A stretch of 64,000 nt of DNA from Eurosta solidaginis (Eukaryota; Arthropoda; Insecta; Diptera; Tephritidae): assembly GCF_040869045.1 (NCBI RefSeq), contig NC_090319.1:385035601-385099600 (forward strand). Direction: 5' to 3'. The notes beneath the pieces are model-generated. The model was not told the origin of the DNA. It ran no database searches and saw only the letters and a program-made list of their open reading frames with translations. This document shows positions 20,901 through 32,669 of the stretch, in pieces. A program made the translations under genes and the position numbers. Each line of letters starts with the position of its first letter. Positions within the stretch are counted from its first letter, which is position 1.

Positions 20901-23174
20901 TCAAATTAAAGGTATTAATGAGGGGTTTAAAAGGGAGTGGTGGTAGTTGTATATGTGAAGGCGTTTTCGAGATATCGACCAAAATGTGGACCAGGGTGAC
21001 CCAGACCATCATCTGTCGGCTACCGAATATTTATTTATATATGTAATACCACGAACAGTATTCCTGCCAAGATTCCAAGCGCTTTTGATTCCGCCCTGCA
21101 GAACTTTTTCATTTTCTTCTACTTAATATGGTAGGTGTCACACCCATTTTACAAAGTTTTTTCTAAAGTTATATTTTGCGTCAATAAACCAATCCAATGA
21201 CCATGTTTCATCCCTTTTTTTCGTATTTGGTATAGAATTATGGCATTTTTTACATTTTTCGTAATTTTCGATATCGAAAAAGTGGGTGTGGTCATAGTCG
21301 GATTTCAGCCATTTTTTATACCAATACAAAGTGAGTTCAGATAATTACGTGAACTGAGTTTAGTAAAGATATATCGATTTTTGCTCAAGTTATCGTGTTA
21401 ACGGCCGATCGGAAGGACATACGGTCGACTGTGTATAAAAACTGGGCGTGGCTTCAACCGATTTCGCCCTTTTTCACAGAAAACAGTTATCGTCCTAGAA
21501 TATAAGCCCCTACCAAATTTCACAAGGATTGGTAAATTTTTGTTCGACTTATGGCATTAAAAGTATCCTAGACAAATTAAATGAAAAAGGGCGGAGCCAC
21601 GCCAATTTTGAAATTTTCTTTTATTTTTGTATTTTGTTGCACCATATCAGTACTGGAGTTGAATGTTGACATAATTTACTTACATATATGTATACTGTAA
21701 AGATATTAACTTTGTTTTTTAATTTGACTTTTTTTTAAAAGTGGGCGTGGTCATTCTCCGATTTTGCTAATTTTTATTAAGCATACATATAGTAATAGGA
21801 GTAACGTTCCTGCCAAATTTCATCATGATATCTTCAACGACTGCCAAATTACAGCTTGCAAAACTTCTAAATTACCTTCTTTTAAAAGTGGGCGGCGCCC
21901 CGCCCATTGTCCAAAATTTTACTTATTTTCTATTCCGCGTCATAAGTTCAACTCACCTACCAAGTTTCATCGCTTTATCCGTCTTTGGTAATGAATTATC
22001 ACACTTTTTCGATTTTCCGAAATTTTCGATATCGAAAAAGTGGGCGTGGTTATAGTCCGATATCGTTCATTTTAAATAGCGATCTGAGATGAGTGCCCAG
22101 CAACCTACATACCAAATTTCATCAGGATACCTCAAAATTGACTCCAGTTATCGTGCTAACGGACGGACGGACGGACATGGCTCAATCAAATTTTTTTCTA
22201 TACTGATGATTTTGATATATGGAAGTCTATATCTATCTCGATTCCTTTATACCTGTACAACCAACCGTTATCCAATCAAAATTAATATACTCTGTGAGCT
22301 CTGCTCAACTGAGTATAAAAATAGGTAGGTACTTTGCGTGAGGATGCTAAATTTCACGTTTTTTGTGGTCTGCATGTAACAACTATGACTACGATTCACG
22401 TATTTCAACAATATATGACGTAAACGTAAGTATTGGATGAAATTTCTTGAATTTGAAGCTTCTAGCCATAAAAAAGGGGCAAAAATGACAGTTTATATGG
22501 GGTATATAATATATATACCACCGATCTCTAAGATTTTTTTCTGACAACAATATATGCTATATACGTAAGCATTTGGTGAAATTTGAAGCTTCTAGCTGGT
22601 AAAATGGGGTAGAAATTGCGCAAAGCTTCTTATCTGAACAATCGGTTGTGGGGATATATACTATTTTATACTTATATATATACTTTTTCTGAAAAATCGG
22701 TTGTATGGAGGATATATGCTATAGTGGTCCGATCCGGGCGGTTCCGACAAATGTCTAATTGGACACCTAAATACACCCGCTCACCAAATTTTATCAAGAT
22801 ATCTCAAAAATTGAGGGACTAGTTTGCATACAAACAGACAGACGGACAGACGGACATGGCTAAATCAACTCATCTCTTCATCCTGATTATTTCGGTGTAC
22901 TTAAGGGTGGGTCTATCTATTTTCCTTTAAGGACTTACAATTTTAAGATTCGTGCCAAAGTTAATATACCATTTCATTTTCATGAAAGGTATAAAAACAG
23001 TTTCCAATAGCTGAGTGTTCCATTTTTTTTTTTTTATTGAGCACATTTCCTTTTTTACACCACTGTAGCGCAATTACTCTCCCTTTTACCAATACACCCT
23101 GACATTCCAATTTGCCCACCTATGATGTAAAACGATTTTGAGGTGATATTTTGTTTTTTCTCTCTCATTTCAAG

Positions 23175-24365
23175 ATACAATTTTTACTTGGGGCTGCTAG
23201 TTTTGTGTTACTAAGTTGGTACTGTCATCGAAGGTATAGAATTGGGATCATTACCATGATTATTGGCGCCGTAATTTGTTTTGGTTATTTCCATACATAC
23301 TTAGAGTGCAATCGCGTAAGTAAAACTGTTACCAGCATACAGTTTATTTAATCCATAAACAAACTCTATGTGCATTATTTGTTGGTTTTGTAGAAGTTAG
23401 AGGCAGAACGTTTATTGGAAATATTGGCCCGTAACGAAAAGCTCCAACAGGCAGAGCCCAGATGGTATACCCCGTTTATTAACTTTTTCCACTTCAATGA
23501 GCCAGATGCGAAACAGACTCAGCGGGAATTTATAAAGTTTGTATTGGACCTTTGCATCATGCAACCAACAAAGCGAAACCGTTACTAAAGCGTAAACATT
23601 TTTATTTTGTCTAGAAAATCAAGTCAGCTGAACCTAAGTTTTTGTCGTCCCGATCATGTATTTCTCTTGTATGCTAATGATTTATTCTTGAAGCAGCTGC
23701 AGTTTCTGATTGATAAATGTCAAGAATCAATGGCAATATTGAGAGGTAATTGCTATTAAACAGTTATGCGCTACAACTCACAGAAGCTTATAACTTTAAG
23801 CAAATTTTTCAATTTAATTTCAGAAGATTTACCCTTCCCCTTAAATTACATGGCATGTGTACTTTTGGTGACGCTAATTGGTTATATTGTAAAACTCACA
23901 TTCAAATATATAGTTAGTCCGAGAGCATGGGTAGGCATATGGCATGCACACAACACGCTTCCTAGCATAGGTACAGGTACGAGTACAGGTACGATACATC
24001 ATGAAGATCGTATTTCGGGTGAAAATTTAAGAATGCTTTTGCATGCGATTAGCGGAGGCGCGACATCGAACCAGATTACGATCAGCAATACAACTGCCAC
24101 GGCGTCTCTGACACAATCGCATTCAACGGGCTCCGGTGTGGAGGAAATACAGGATGCTTTAGAAATTGGTAATGTCGATACATCAAAGGATTCTGCAATG
24201 TCCGAAGTAACAGCCGAGGTTAAACGGCAAGACTCACCACAGAAGCAAACAGAGAAACTGGATAACAATAACAGCAGTAATAAGTCAGTTGATATATTAA
24301 AAGATAAATCGGATGTTGAAAACAAAGAGGCGAAGCTGGAAGATGTAATTGATGAAGAGACGTAA
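23175..24365 (+). CDS. Clcc1: CLCC1-like ER chloride-channel protein, terminal exons, copy A
   Basis: Four exons by GT-AG rules: 23175-23315 (acceptor TTTCAAG), 23394-23540, 23628-23745 and 23824-24365 (stop TAA); phases agree. The product has two adjacent membrane segments (FLLGAASFVLLSW; IGIITMIIGAVICFGYF), a charged loop (KLEAERLLEILARNEKLQQA, PRWYTPFINFF), a third segment after EDLPFPLNYMACVLLVTLIG, then a long Ser/Thr/Glu/Lys-rich tail. The stretch from exon 2 through EDLP aligns without gaps over 50 positions with my recollection of human CLCC1 (YYELLLVNPIW...KEIP). CLCC1 is an ER anion-channel/homeostasis protein. The signal peptide and luminal N-terminus are not in the window: 23175 is an internal acceptor, and no start is near. 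AATAAA at 24423-24428 may end the message. The copy is intact. Confidence 0.72.
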
Positions 24366-26461
24366 CAGTTCCAAAATGTTGGTGCTCTAAACAACATATA
24401 GAGTGAGTCGGTCGCCATACGAAATAAAAATAAAAAAAAACTTCCGCTAAATTTGAAACTTATACTGAAACGGCCACGAAAAGAATTTTTTTCTCTTTTG
24501 AAATAATGTTGAAATTGTAATATAGTTGTTTGATATCCGTTTTTGAAATAAGTATGCCATTATATTTATATTGGGAAGCTCTATAATTCTTTCTAGTATC
24601 CTTTTGGGCTCTGTAGTCTTTTTCACATCGTTGGGTTTTCTTAGCTTGGTGAAACGAGAAACATACTTTGAGGCGCTAAAACTGGTTTAAAAGACAATAA
24701 CAAGTCAAAACGACCGCGCAGCTCAAAAAGAAGCGAGTCTAGAGCTTCTCAATACCAATACAACAAAATTAAGGAGATATCAATGTGGAAAATCGAATGT
24801 AAAAAAACAGTTTATAAGTATAAAAAAAACCGAGACTCTCAACATTAGTTTTAGATTCTTTGCAAGTTTGTTTTTCGACCTAGTCTAGAATATATCGCTC
24901 GTTTTATTATAAAGAGATGTAAAATTTTAATTTGTTGGGAAAACTTAACAAAGTTTTATTTTTCACACAGTCGTTGTTTACACACAAATACTTTTGTTGC
25001 TGAAACTCGTTACTTGAAGAGCGGTAACGAGGAAAGCGGACGGGCACCGAGTTTCTTGTGCTCGGCGACTTGCTTTGTGCTGTCTTCTGCTGTCAAACTT
25101 TGGTTTTGTGATTTTTTTTATTAAAGAACTTTGTATTGATTTTGAACTGAAATTTTTATAATATTTCTAATATTTTCAATAAATAAAACAAGTTTTTAGA
25201 AAGAATTGAAATAAAATATCGAACTGTTGCGTAGAAAGAGTCGCCGTGTGTTGGTATGCAACTCCAAAAGAGACATAACTTTGTGTGTAAACTGCGACTT
25301 ACAAAAAATATATTTAAAAAACATATCGCTCATTTAATTCAATAGTGTCATAACTAAAAAACACCACTTTTGAGTTAATAACATATAAACGTACCCAATA
25401 ACATTATCCATGTTGTATAAAAAAATCTTTGTGATTTACCACGTGCTATAAAAATGAAAATATGCCTTTATATGCGCAACATATGCCAGTTAAAATATTT
25501 GAATGGCTCTCCTGGAAAATTGTGTGTTTTTGAGTTATGACATTATTGAAGTAAATGAGCGATATGTCCGGTCATTTTTGCACCTTGCGATATTTAATGT
25601 ATGTGAACATAACTCACCCAGCGGCTGTTTTGGAATATCATGAAATCCCGAAAAATTAAAATTTTGTATAACATCTGTTTACAGTAAAACGTGCGATATT
25701 CGCATACATCAATCAGGCTACGCTTTTATTTTATTTATTTGTTGTTTATTTATGATTCGTTATTATTTCATAGATGCAGGGCGTCGAAGAAAAAAAAGAA
25801 ATGCTTGTTCCATTAAAGTTATTTCAACGCATTAATATTTAGTATATGAATAACAAACCTCTAATGAATGAATTAGTTTTGTTTTGCAAAGTAAGATGTA
25901 GAGCAATTATTTTAAAATGTAACATAATTATGTCTAATGTATTATTCAAATAAAGTTTTATTATTACTGATCAAATATTGAAACTACTAAAAATGTTGTG
26001 ATATTGGTAAATATATACCTACTTTTTATGTTGGAACTCACAGCAAAGACATCGAAAAGTTACTGTGGATCTCCAACATTAAGCCATTAGATTGCCAGGG
26101 TAGGGTAGAGTGCATGTATAAAACGAGTACGATTCAATAAATGAACACAAACATAAATTTCTTTATTTAGAGATTTATTTCAACTATGTATTATTATTTT
26201 AGTTGCTTGTCACAATACAATTTATTATTATAATTCTTAGTATATATATTTGTATTTTGTTTAGTGTATGTACTATATAATTGTATGTCAAATTGTTATC
26301 CATTATACACACACAAATCTATATGTACATACACACGTCCCGTACTAGTTCGTTTTTTGTATGTGTACTTTATTAAATATATTTATTTAAAATATCTTGC
26401 AAATTTATGTGTGACGCTCAAAAATTTCCTACAGAACTTAAAAAAAAATATATATATTTAT
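24366..26461. other. Copy A gene-free stretch with inverted repeats
   Basis: 3' flank of CLCC1 copy A. 25322-25371 (CATATCGCTCATTTAATTCA...) and 25525-25572 (...TGAAGTAAATGAGCGATATG) are inverted copies about 150 bp apart. About 25029-25300 is also an imperfect inverted copy of 29835-30074. 24690-24730 contains ACAATAACAAG where copy B has a (CAA)n run. No coding sequence is supported. Confidence 0.55.
24423..24428 (+). terminator. Polyadenylation signal, CLCC1 copy A
   Basis: AATAAA 58 bases after the stop codon, followed by a second AATAAA and A-rich sequence. Copy B has the same signal at 33922-33927. Confidence 0.5.
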
Positions 26462-27165
26462 AGGCTCATTCCATTTCAAGACACCCGGTCCGCGCGGACA
26501 TGATTTTTGATTTCGATGAAATTTTAATATTTTGTTCTTTGGTCAAAATAATGAAACGCGTTTTTTTTTGTTTTTTTTTTGCCTCAAACAAATTTTGTTT
26601 CGGATTTATCGGCAATTGAATTCGATAAAATGCAATCGATATTTTATTCACCTATTTTTTCAACTGTCAATAACTTTGTCAAAAGTTAAAAACACCCTTT
26701 GATTCTTTCTTTTAAATCGATATATTTCGATTGCTCAACGGCAATCAACTTCAGGATTGTAGCAACTAACAAAAATAATAAACATTAACAATAAACAAAT
26801 TTTGCATTTTACATATCACATAAATACATACTTTTATTAACACGTCTGCTTGTCTGACGTGGAGTATGGTACTGTTTTTTAGTAAGCAGGTGTTTGTAGA
26901 TATGTGCGCTGTGATCTACGTCGCTCTTATAGTTGAGTCGTGTGTTAGTCGGAATATTAATAATGTGTAACATTTCTAGTGTGAAGCGTTTGTTATAGTG
27001 TTGTTCTTGTTGCAGTATTTTAGTCTCATCAAAGTTTGGTGTGTGGCCGCTGTCTGCACAGTGGGCCATGAGTGCTGTTTTTTGATTATTAACTTGATGG
27101 CAAAATTTAAAATCAGACTTATGCTGTGAAATTCTCGTTTTGAGTTTGGACTTTGTAGTACCTAT

Positions 27166-28051
27166 ATATATGGGGTATTCCATCCCATTTCGACCAATTT
27201 TGAACCCGACCCCTTTAGAATTGGCTGAAAGTTTTTCTTCTTTTTCTAGCTTACGAAAGACGTTTTTCAGATTTTTTTCATCCAACTCAAAAAAATTTAT
27301 GAATTTAAAAAAAAAACACCGTTTTTGTTTTTAAAATGCTATCTTTTTCAAAAATTGACCGTTTGGGATCTTTTTTTTTTTAAATTTGTTTTTAAATGTA
27401 CTTTTCGGAAAAAATACAAAAAAATTTTTAAAGTTTTTTTTTTTAATTGACATTAGAGAAAAATTGTAAGTTTACAAACGGCGATGGTTACTAGGACATG
27501 TTTCTGAATTTCTCTTCTTCATCAGCTAGCCTTTCGGGAGCTGAGCGTTGAACTCGAATCTCCAACATTCACATCAGTGCAAGCCTTTTAGCTGCTAAAC
27601 CATATGAATGTCCCGTTGTTCGCTGTACAATTAGTCTTTTGGTTTTTTTTTTTTTTGTAATTTTTCAGTTTTTCGAGATTTTTTGAATTTCGCCATTTTT
27701 TTTTTCTCATAAAATCTCAATCAATTCTGCAATCATCCCCACTAATCCCGGAGTGGGCCGATATTTTTTTTTTTATTTATTTGAAAAAAAAACTATAAAA
27801 AATTTTTTTGTATTTTTTCCGAAAAGTACATTTAAAAACAAATTTAAAAAAAAAAGATCCCAAACGGTCAATTTTTGAAAAAGTTATAGCATTTTGAAAG
27901 CAAAACCGGTGTTTTTTTAAAAATTCATAAATTTTTTTGAGTTGGATGAAAAAATTCTGAAAAACGTCTTTCGTAAGCTAGAAAAAGAAGAAAAACTTTC
28001 AGCCAATTCTAAATGGCGCGGGTTCGTAATGGGATGGAATACGCCATATAT
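27166..28051. mobile_element. 886-bp TIR element inserted in the PLE YIG codon region, copy A
   Basis: Inverted ends ATATATGGGGTATTCCATCC / GGATGGAATACGCCATATAT, with similarity over more than 200 bp on each side (for example ATTGGCTGAAAGTTTTTCTT at 27220 and its reverse at 27990). The TA-rich target fits a TA duplication. It contains a tRNA-like SINE head. No ORF of its own; the translated arm only appears to extend the PLE frame. Confidence 0.75.
27466..27640 (-). repeat. tRNA-derived SINE-like module, copy A
   Basis: On the - strand: ATATGGTTTAGCAGCTAAAA (A-box-like), GCTTGCACTGATGTGAATG (anticodon-arm-like) and GGAGATTCGAGTTCAACGC (B-box-like), then GCTGATGAAGAAGAG and a T/A-rich tail. 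This order is that of a tRNA head. Copy B (about 37005-37135) lacks about 15 bases in the anticodon-arm region. Confidence 0.6.
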
Positions 28052-29168
28052 TATTGCACGTTTCATCGCTATTGCCTTTACATGGTATCTTGTAAACTAA
28101 GTTATTTTTTTCCATTATTGGTATTTTCGATTTTGTTTTGTTAAATATGTTTTTTAAAGTGTTCGTAGGTTTATGCGCAATTTTTGTAGTTTCTTTATCA
28201 TAGCATTCAGATTTTTCTAAACGTTCTGATAGCTGCGGTTATTATTTTTGTTAGTTGCTACAATCCTGAAGATGATTGCCGTTGAGCAATCGAAATATAT
28301 CGATTTAAAAGAAAGAATCAAAGTGTGTTTTAATTTTTCAATTATAAAACACGGACCTAAAGCCAGATATAAATACATATTTAAAGATAAAAGGTCGCCA
28401 AAAAATTCATAATTTAAAAATGTATGACTTTTTTTTTCACAAATTAATGTTTCAAAAAAATTGTTTAAACTTTTTTTATATCGAGTGAACAGTTTATATT
28501 TCAGCTTGGGTAAATATCCATTAGCCAAAACTCGTTGTTTTCGAAATATGAATTTTTGAAATTAAACTTTTTTTCGCCATATATTGATGCAATACATATC
28601 AGCATACAAGGCGATCAATGCCAAATGCTTAAAATTAATTAAAATCTCATATTTATTATTGAAAACAGAATATGGCAAAATATTTCACTAAACCTCCAAA
28701 CCATCACAAGAGCCCTTGCCATGTCCTGTTACAAAATCACTGTACAAAATCAAATACCCAAATTGAAACATAACCGTTATTTGTAATATTATATGTAAAA
28801 ATAATATTTGTATGTAAAAAAAAAAGTCATACATTTTTATTAAATACTAAAACAATATTTTTAACTATATGCAACTGTTTATAATTTTATATAAAATTAA
28901 AAGTAATAGCGAACATTTCAAAGAAAAAATCATGAGAATCGGTTAATTTTTGACAAAGTTATTGACAGTTGAAAAAATAGGTGAATAAAATGTCGATTGC
29001 ATTTTATCGAATTCAATTGCCGATAAATCAAAAAAAATTTGTTTTGGGGAAAACAAAAAAAAAAAAACGTGTTTCATTATTTTGACCAAAGGAACACCAT
29101 AATAAAATTTCATCGAAATCAAAAATCATGTCCTGCGCGGACCGGGTGTCTTGAAATGGCATGAGCCT

Positions 29169-30184
29169 ATATATGTTCTATATACATACATATGTATAAA
29201 TAGCATGTATACAAGTGTGCTTTCATTTTATTTCTAAACATGCACAAATGATTGTTTTAAATTTCTAACCATACCCTTTATTTATTTGATGTTAATGTGC
29301 CTGCAAAATTTTTCGAAGCAAACTTTTTATATCTAAGAATATTATGCGTGCGGGTACGAAAAAAAAGAAAAAAAGTAACATTCGTATATGTAGTTTATTT
29401 TTAATTTTCCAGGCTATTAAGTAAAATGTACAAAATACGCTGTTATGTTTTACGAAACTCATTATTTTAAATCAATATTCTACTTATTCGTTGTATTTTT
29501 AACTAATTTATATTGTGTGATTTTTTATCTTTATAAACAACGTTTGTTCGGTAAAAGTAGTTTTGACTTAAGTACACCCGTAGGTAGTTGGCGTGTTTTT
29601 TTTCGACCCTTTTTATGTTTATGAAACTAAATTTTAACAGATCACACCACACTAATTTACTAAGCTGAAAGCATAATGTGTATTGTATAGTCTACGAATT
29701 TCTAAACAGCACTTTATTTCAAACTTAAAAGAGTAAAGTATTTCTGAATAATAATGTAAGATGTAAATTCTATTTAAAACGTATTGTGTCATCAAAAGAG
29801 CACAAAAAATTAAGCAAATAAATTAGCAAGCTGTTTACACGCAAAAAGTGTGGTTTGTGATTATTGGCAACTTCTCTTTGGGAGCTCCGTATCATATTTA
29901 CCCACGGCGACAATCTCTAAGTAAGACAATTTCAATTCTTTATTAAAATGTGTTTTATTTATTGAAAATTGGAAAAGGGTTCGTGAAATATTAGAAATTT
30001 CAATAAAACTTATAAAAATTTGTATTCAAAATCAACAAAAATCCAAAGTTTAACAATACCCATCCGCTTTCCTCCTCAATCTTCGAAAAATCAAAGAAAA
30101 ACCAATTTTTTTGATTTCAGATTTTGATATTAACGAAACTTTTAAAAAATTTACTATTTTGGGTGTGCAGGCCTGTCATAAGCT
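29169..30184. other. Copy A right end, no gene seen
   Basis: AT-rich, including the right arm of the 5-kb inverted-repeat pair (29835-30074). No supportable coding sequence; copy B equivalent is 38669-39688. Confidence 0.4.
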
Positions 30185-32669
30185 ATGAGTATTTTAAAAG
30201 GTAGTGGGCCTTACTTCTATGGGTGGACGCGTTTTTGATATATCGCCATAAAGGTGGACCAGAGGTGACTCTAAAATTTGTTTGTACGATATGGGTATCA
30301 AATGAAAGGCGTTAATGAGTATTTTAAAAGGGAGTGGGCCTTAGGTCTATAGGTGGACGCCTTTTCGGGACCAGGGGTGACTCTATAATGTGTTTGTACG
30401 ATATGGCTATCAAATTAAAGGTATTAATGAGGGGTTTAAAAGGGAGTGGTGGTAGTTGTATATGTGAAGGCGTTTTCGAGATATCGACCAAAATGTGGAC
30501 CAGGGTGACCCAGACCATCATCTGTCGGCTACCGAATATTTATTTATATATGTAATACCACGAACAGTATTCCTGCCAAGATTCCAAGCGCTTTTGATTC
30601 CGCCCTGCAGAACTTTTTCATTTTCTTCTACTTAATATGGTAGGTGTCACACCCATTTTACAAAGTTTTTTCTAAAGTTATATTTTGCGTCAATAAACCA
30701 ATCCAATCACCATGTTTCATCCCTTTTTTCGTATTTGGTTTAGAATTATGGCATTTTTTACATTTTTCGTAATTTTCGATATCGAAAAAGTGGGCGTGGT
30801 CATAGTCGGATTTCAGCCATTTTTTATACCAATACAAAGTGAGTTCAGATAATTACGTGAACTGAGTTTAGTAAAGATATATCGATTTTTGCTCAAGTTA
30901 TCGTGTTAACGGCCGAGCGGAAGGACATACGGTCGACTGTGTATAAAAACTGGGCGTGGCTTCAACCGATTTCGCCCTTTTTCACAGAAAACAGTTATCG
31001 TCCTAGAATATAAGCCCCTACCAAATTTCACAAGGATTGGTAAATTTTTGTTCGACTTATGGCATTAAAAGTATCCTAGACAAATTAAATGAAAAAGGGC
31101 GGAGCCACGCCAATTTTGAAATTTTCTTTTATTTTTGTATTTTGTTGCACCATATCAGTACTGGAGTTGAATGTTGACATAATTTACTTACATATATGTA
31201 TACTGTAAAGATATTAACTTTGTTTTTTAATTTGAATTTTTTTTAAAAGTGGGCGTGGTCATTCTCCGATTTTGCTAATTTTTATTAAGCATACATATAG
31301 TAATAGGAGTAACGTTCCTGCCAAATTTCATCATGATATCTTCAACGACTGCCAAATTACAGCTTGCAAAACTTCTAAATTACCTTCTTTTAAAAGTGGG
31401 CGGCGCCCCGCCCATTGTCCAAAATTTTACTTATTTTCTATTCCGCGTCATAAGTTCAACTCACCTACCAAGTTTCATCGCTTTATCCGTCTTTGGTAAT
31501 GAATTATCACACTTTTTCGATTTTCCGAAATTTTCGATATCGAAAAAGTGGGCGTGGTTATAGTCCGATATCGTTCATTTTAAATAGCGATCTGAGATGA
31601 GTGCCCAGCAACCTACATACCAAATTTCATCAGGATACCTCAAAATTGACTCCAGTTATCGTGCTAACGGACGGACGGACGGACATGGCTCAATCAAATT
31701 TTTTTCTATACTGATGATTTTGATATATGGAAGTCTATATCTATCTCGATTCCTTTATACCTGTACAACCAACCGTTATCCAATCAAAATTAATATACTC
31801 TGTGAGCTCTGCTCAACTGAGTATAAAAATAGGTAGGTACTTTGCGTGAGGATGCAAAGTTTCACGTTTTTTGTGGTCTGCATGTAACAACTATTACTAC
31901 GATTTACGTATTTCAACAATATATGACGTAAACGTAAGTATTGGATGAAATTTCTTGAATTTGAAGCTTCTAGCCATAAAAAAGGGGCAAAAATTACAGT
32001 TTATATGGGGTATATAATATATATACCACCGATCTCTAAGATTTTTTCTGACAACAATATATGCTATATACGTAAGCATTTGGTGAAATTTGAAGCTTCT
32101 AGCTGGTAAAATGGGGTAGAAATTGCGCAAAGTTTCTTATCTGAACAATCGGTTGTGGGGATATATACTATTTTATACTTATATATATACTTTTTCTGAA
32201 AAATCGGTTGTATGGAGGATATATGCTATAGTGGTCCGATCCGGGCGGTTCCGACAAATGTCTAATCGGACACCTAAATACACCCGCTCACCAAATTTTA
32301 TCAAGATATCTCAAAAATTGAGGGACTAGTTTGCATACAAACAGACAGACGGACATGGCTAAATCAACTCAGCTCTTCATCCTGATTATTTCGGTATACT
32401 TAATGGTGGGTCTATCTATTTTCCTTTAAGGACTTACAATTTTAAGATTCGTGCCAAAGTTAATATACCATTTCATTTTCATGAAAGGTATAAAAACAGT
32501 TTCCAATAGCTGAGTGTTCCATTTTTTTTTATTGAGCACATTTCCTTTTTTACACCACTGTAGCGCAATTACTCTCCCTTTTACCAATACACCCTGACAT
32601 TCCAATTTGCCCACCTATGATGTAAAACGATTTTGAGGTGATATTTTGTTTTTTCTCTCTCATTTCAAG

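Larger units (their letters stand above)
19161..22996. mobile_element. Nested dispersed repeats upstream of CLCC1 copy A
   Basis: An outer repeat starts ACAAGTAAGGACGGGACTG at 19161 and ends TTCATGAAAGGTATAAAAAC at 22996; its left end carries TACCTTTCATGAA, the inverse of the right end. Inside it, 19335-22320 is a second repeat starting ACAAGTAAGGAAGGCTAAG and ending CAACTGAGTATAAAAA. Both contain the AAAGTGGGCGTGG and ACGGACGGACGGACATGG words typical of abundant fly dispersed repeats. No protein gene; the many short frames here are chance. The inner family recurs inverted at 39829-40598. Confidence 0.7.
26691..28340 (-). pseudogene. Truncated PLE with split GIY-YIG domain, copy A
   Basis: - strand. 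28235-28052 encodes the linker ECYDKETTKIAHKPTNTLKN and the first half of the nuclease (NNLVYKIPCKG). 27165-26809 encodes YIGTTKSKLKTRISQHKSDF, TALMAHCADSGHTPNF and LQQEQHYNKRFTLEMLHI. The two halves join as CNN-IYIGTT if the 27166-28051 insertion is removed. The RT is absent (5' truncation). Terminal sequence 26703-26790 recurs inverted at 28240-28330, the arrangement known for 5'-truncated Penelope copies. Confidence 0.82.
26462..29168. mobile_element. 2.7-kb long-TIR element enclosing a PLE, copy A
   Basis: TIRs of about 225 bp: left 26462-26690 starts AGGCTCATTCCATTTCAAG and includes ACCCGGTCCGCGCGGACATG; right 28944-29168 ends GGCATGAGCCT. It is bounded by TA-rich sequence. Inside are a - strand PLE (26691-28340), a nested 886-bp TIR element (27166-28051) and about 600 bp of unrecognised AT-rich DNA (28341-28943). 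No transposase gene was seen. The equivalent in copy B is 35983-38668. Confidence 0.8.
25029..30074. repeat. Imperfect inverted-repeat pair spanning about 5 kb (copy A)
   Basis: The left arm, about 25029-25300, reads GAGGAAAGCGG, CAAACTTTGG, TTGATTTTGAA, AATTTTTATAA, TTTCAATAAATAAAAC, AAAGAATTGAAAT, GTCGCCGTG, GTGTAAAC. The right arm, about 29835-30074, reads the same landmarks in reverse complement. The arms are diverged. They may be the ends of one large old element that later received the 2.7-kb long-TIR element. Copy B has the same pair at about 34535-34830 and 39340-39580. Confidence 0.55.
19907..30184 (+). repeat. Tandem segmental duplication, copy A (10.28 kb)
   Basis: Direct copy of 30185-39688. 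Landmarks keep an offset of about 9.5 kb: CLCC1 exons 23175/32670, long-TIR element 26462/35983, right end 30184/39686. The two copies are nearly identical to the eye. Copy A differs by a 501-bp LINE insertion, two extra 129-bp units, a deletion of about 22 bp near 25165 and many small changes. The novel A/B joint reads AAGCT-ATGAGTATTTT and shares only AT with both parental ends. Confidence 0.93.

Noticed and set aside
20815..22328. Pairs of short overlapping ORFs (for example 20825-21046, 21764-22328) conserved in copy B at +9.5 kb
   Set aside because: Their conservation simply follows from the tandem duplication. They lie in dispersed non-coding repeats, overlap on both strands and show no domain.
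23999..24418. 139-codon - strand ORF opposite CLCC1 exon 4 (and its copy at 33498-33917)
   Set aside because: Shadow of the Ser/Thr-rich exon on the other strand; no start context or independent support.
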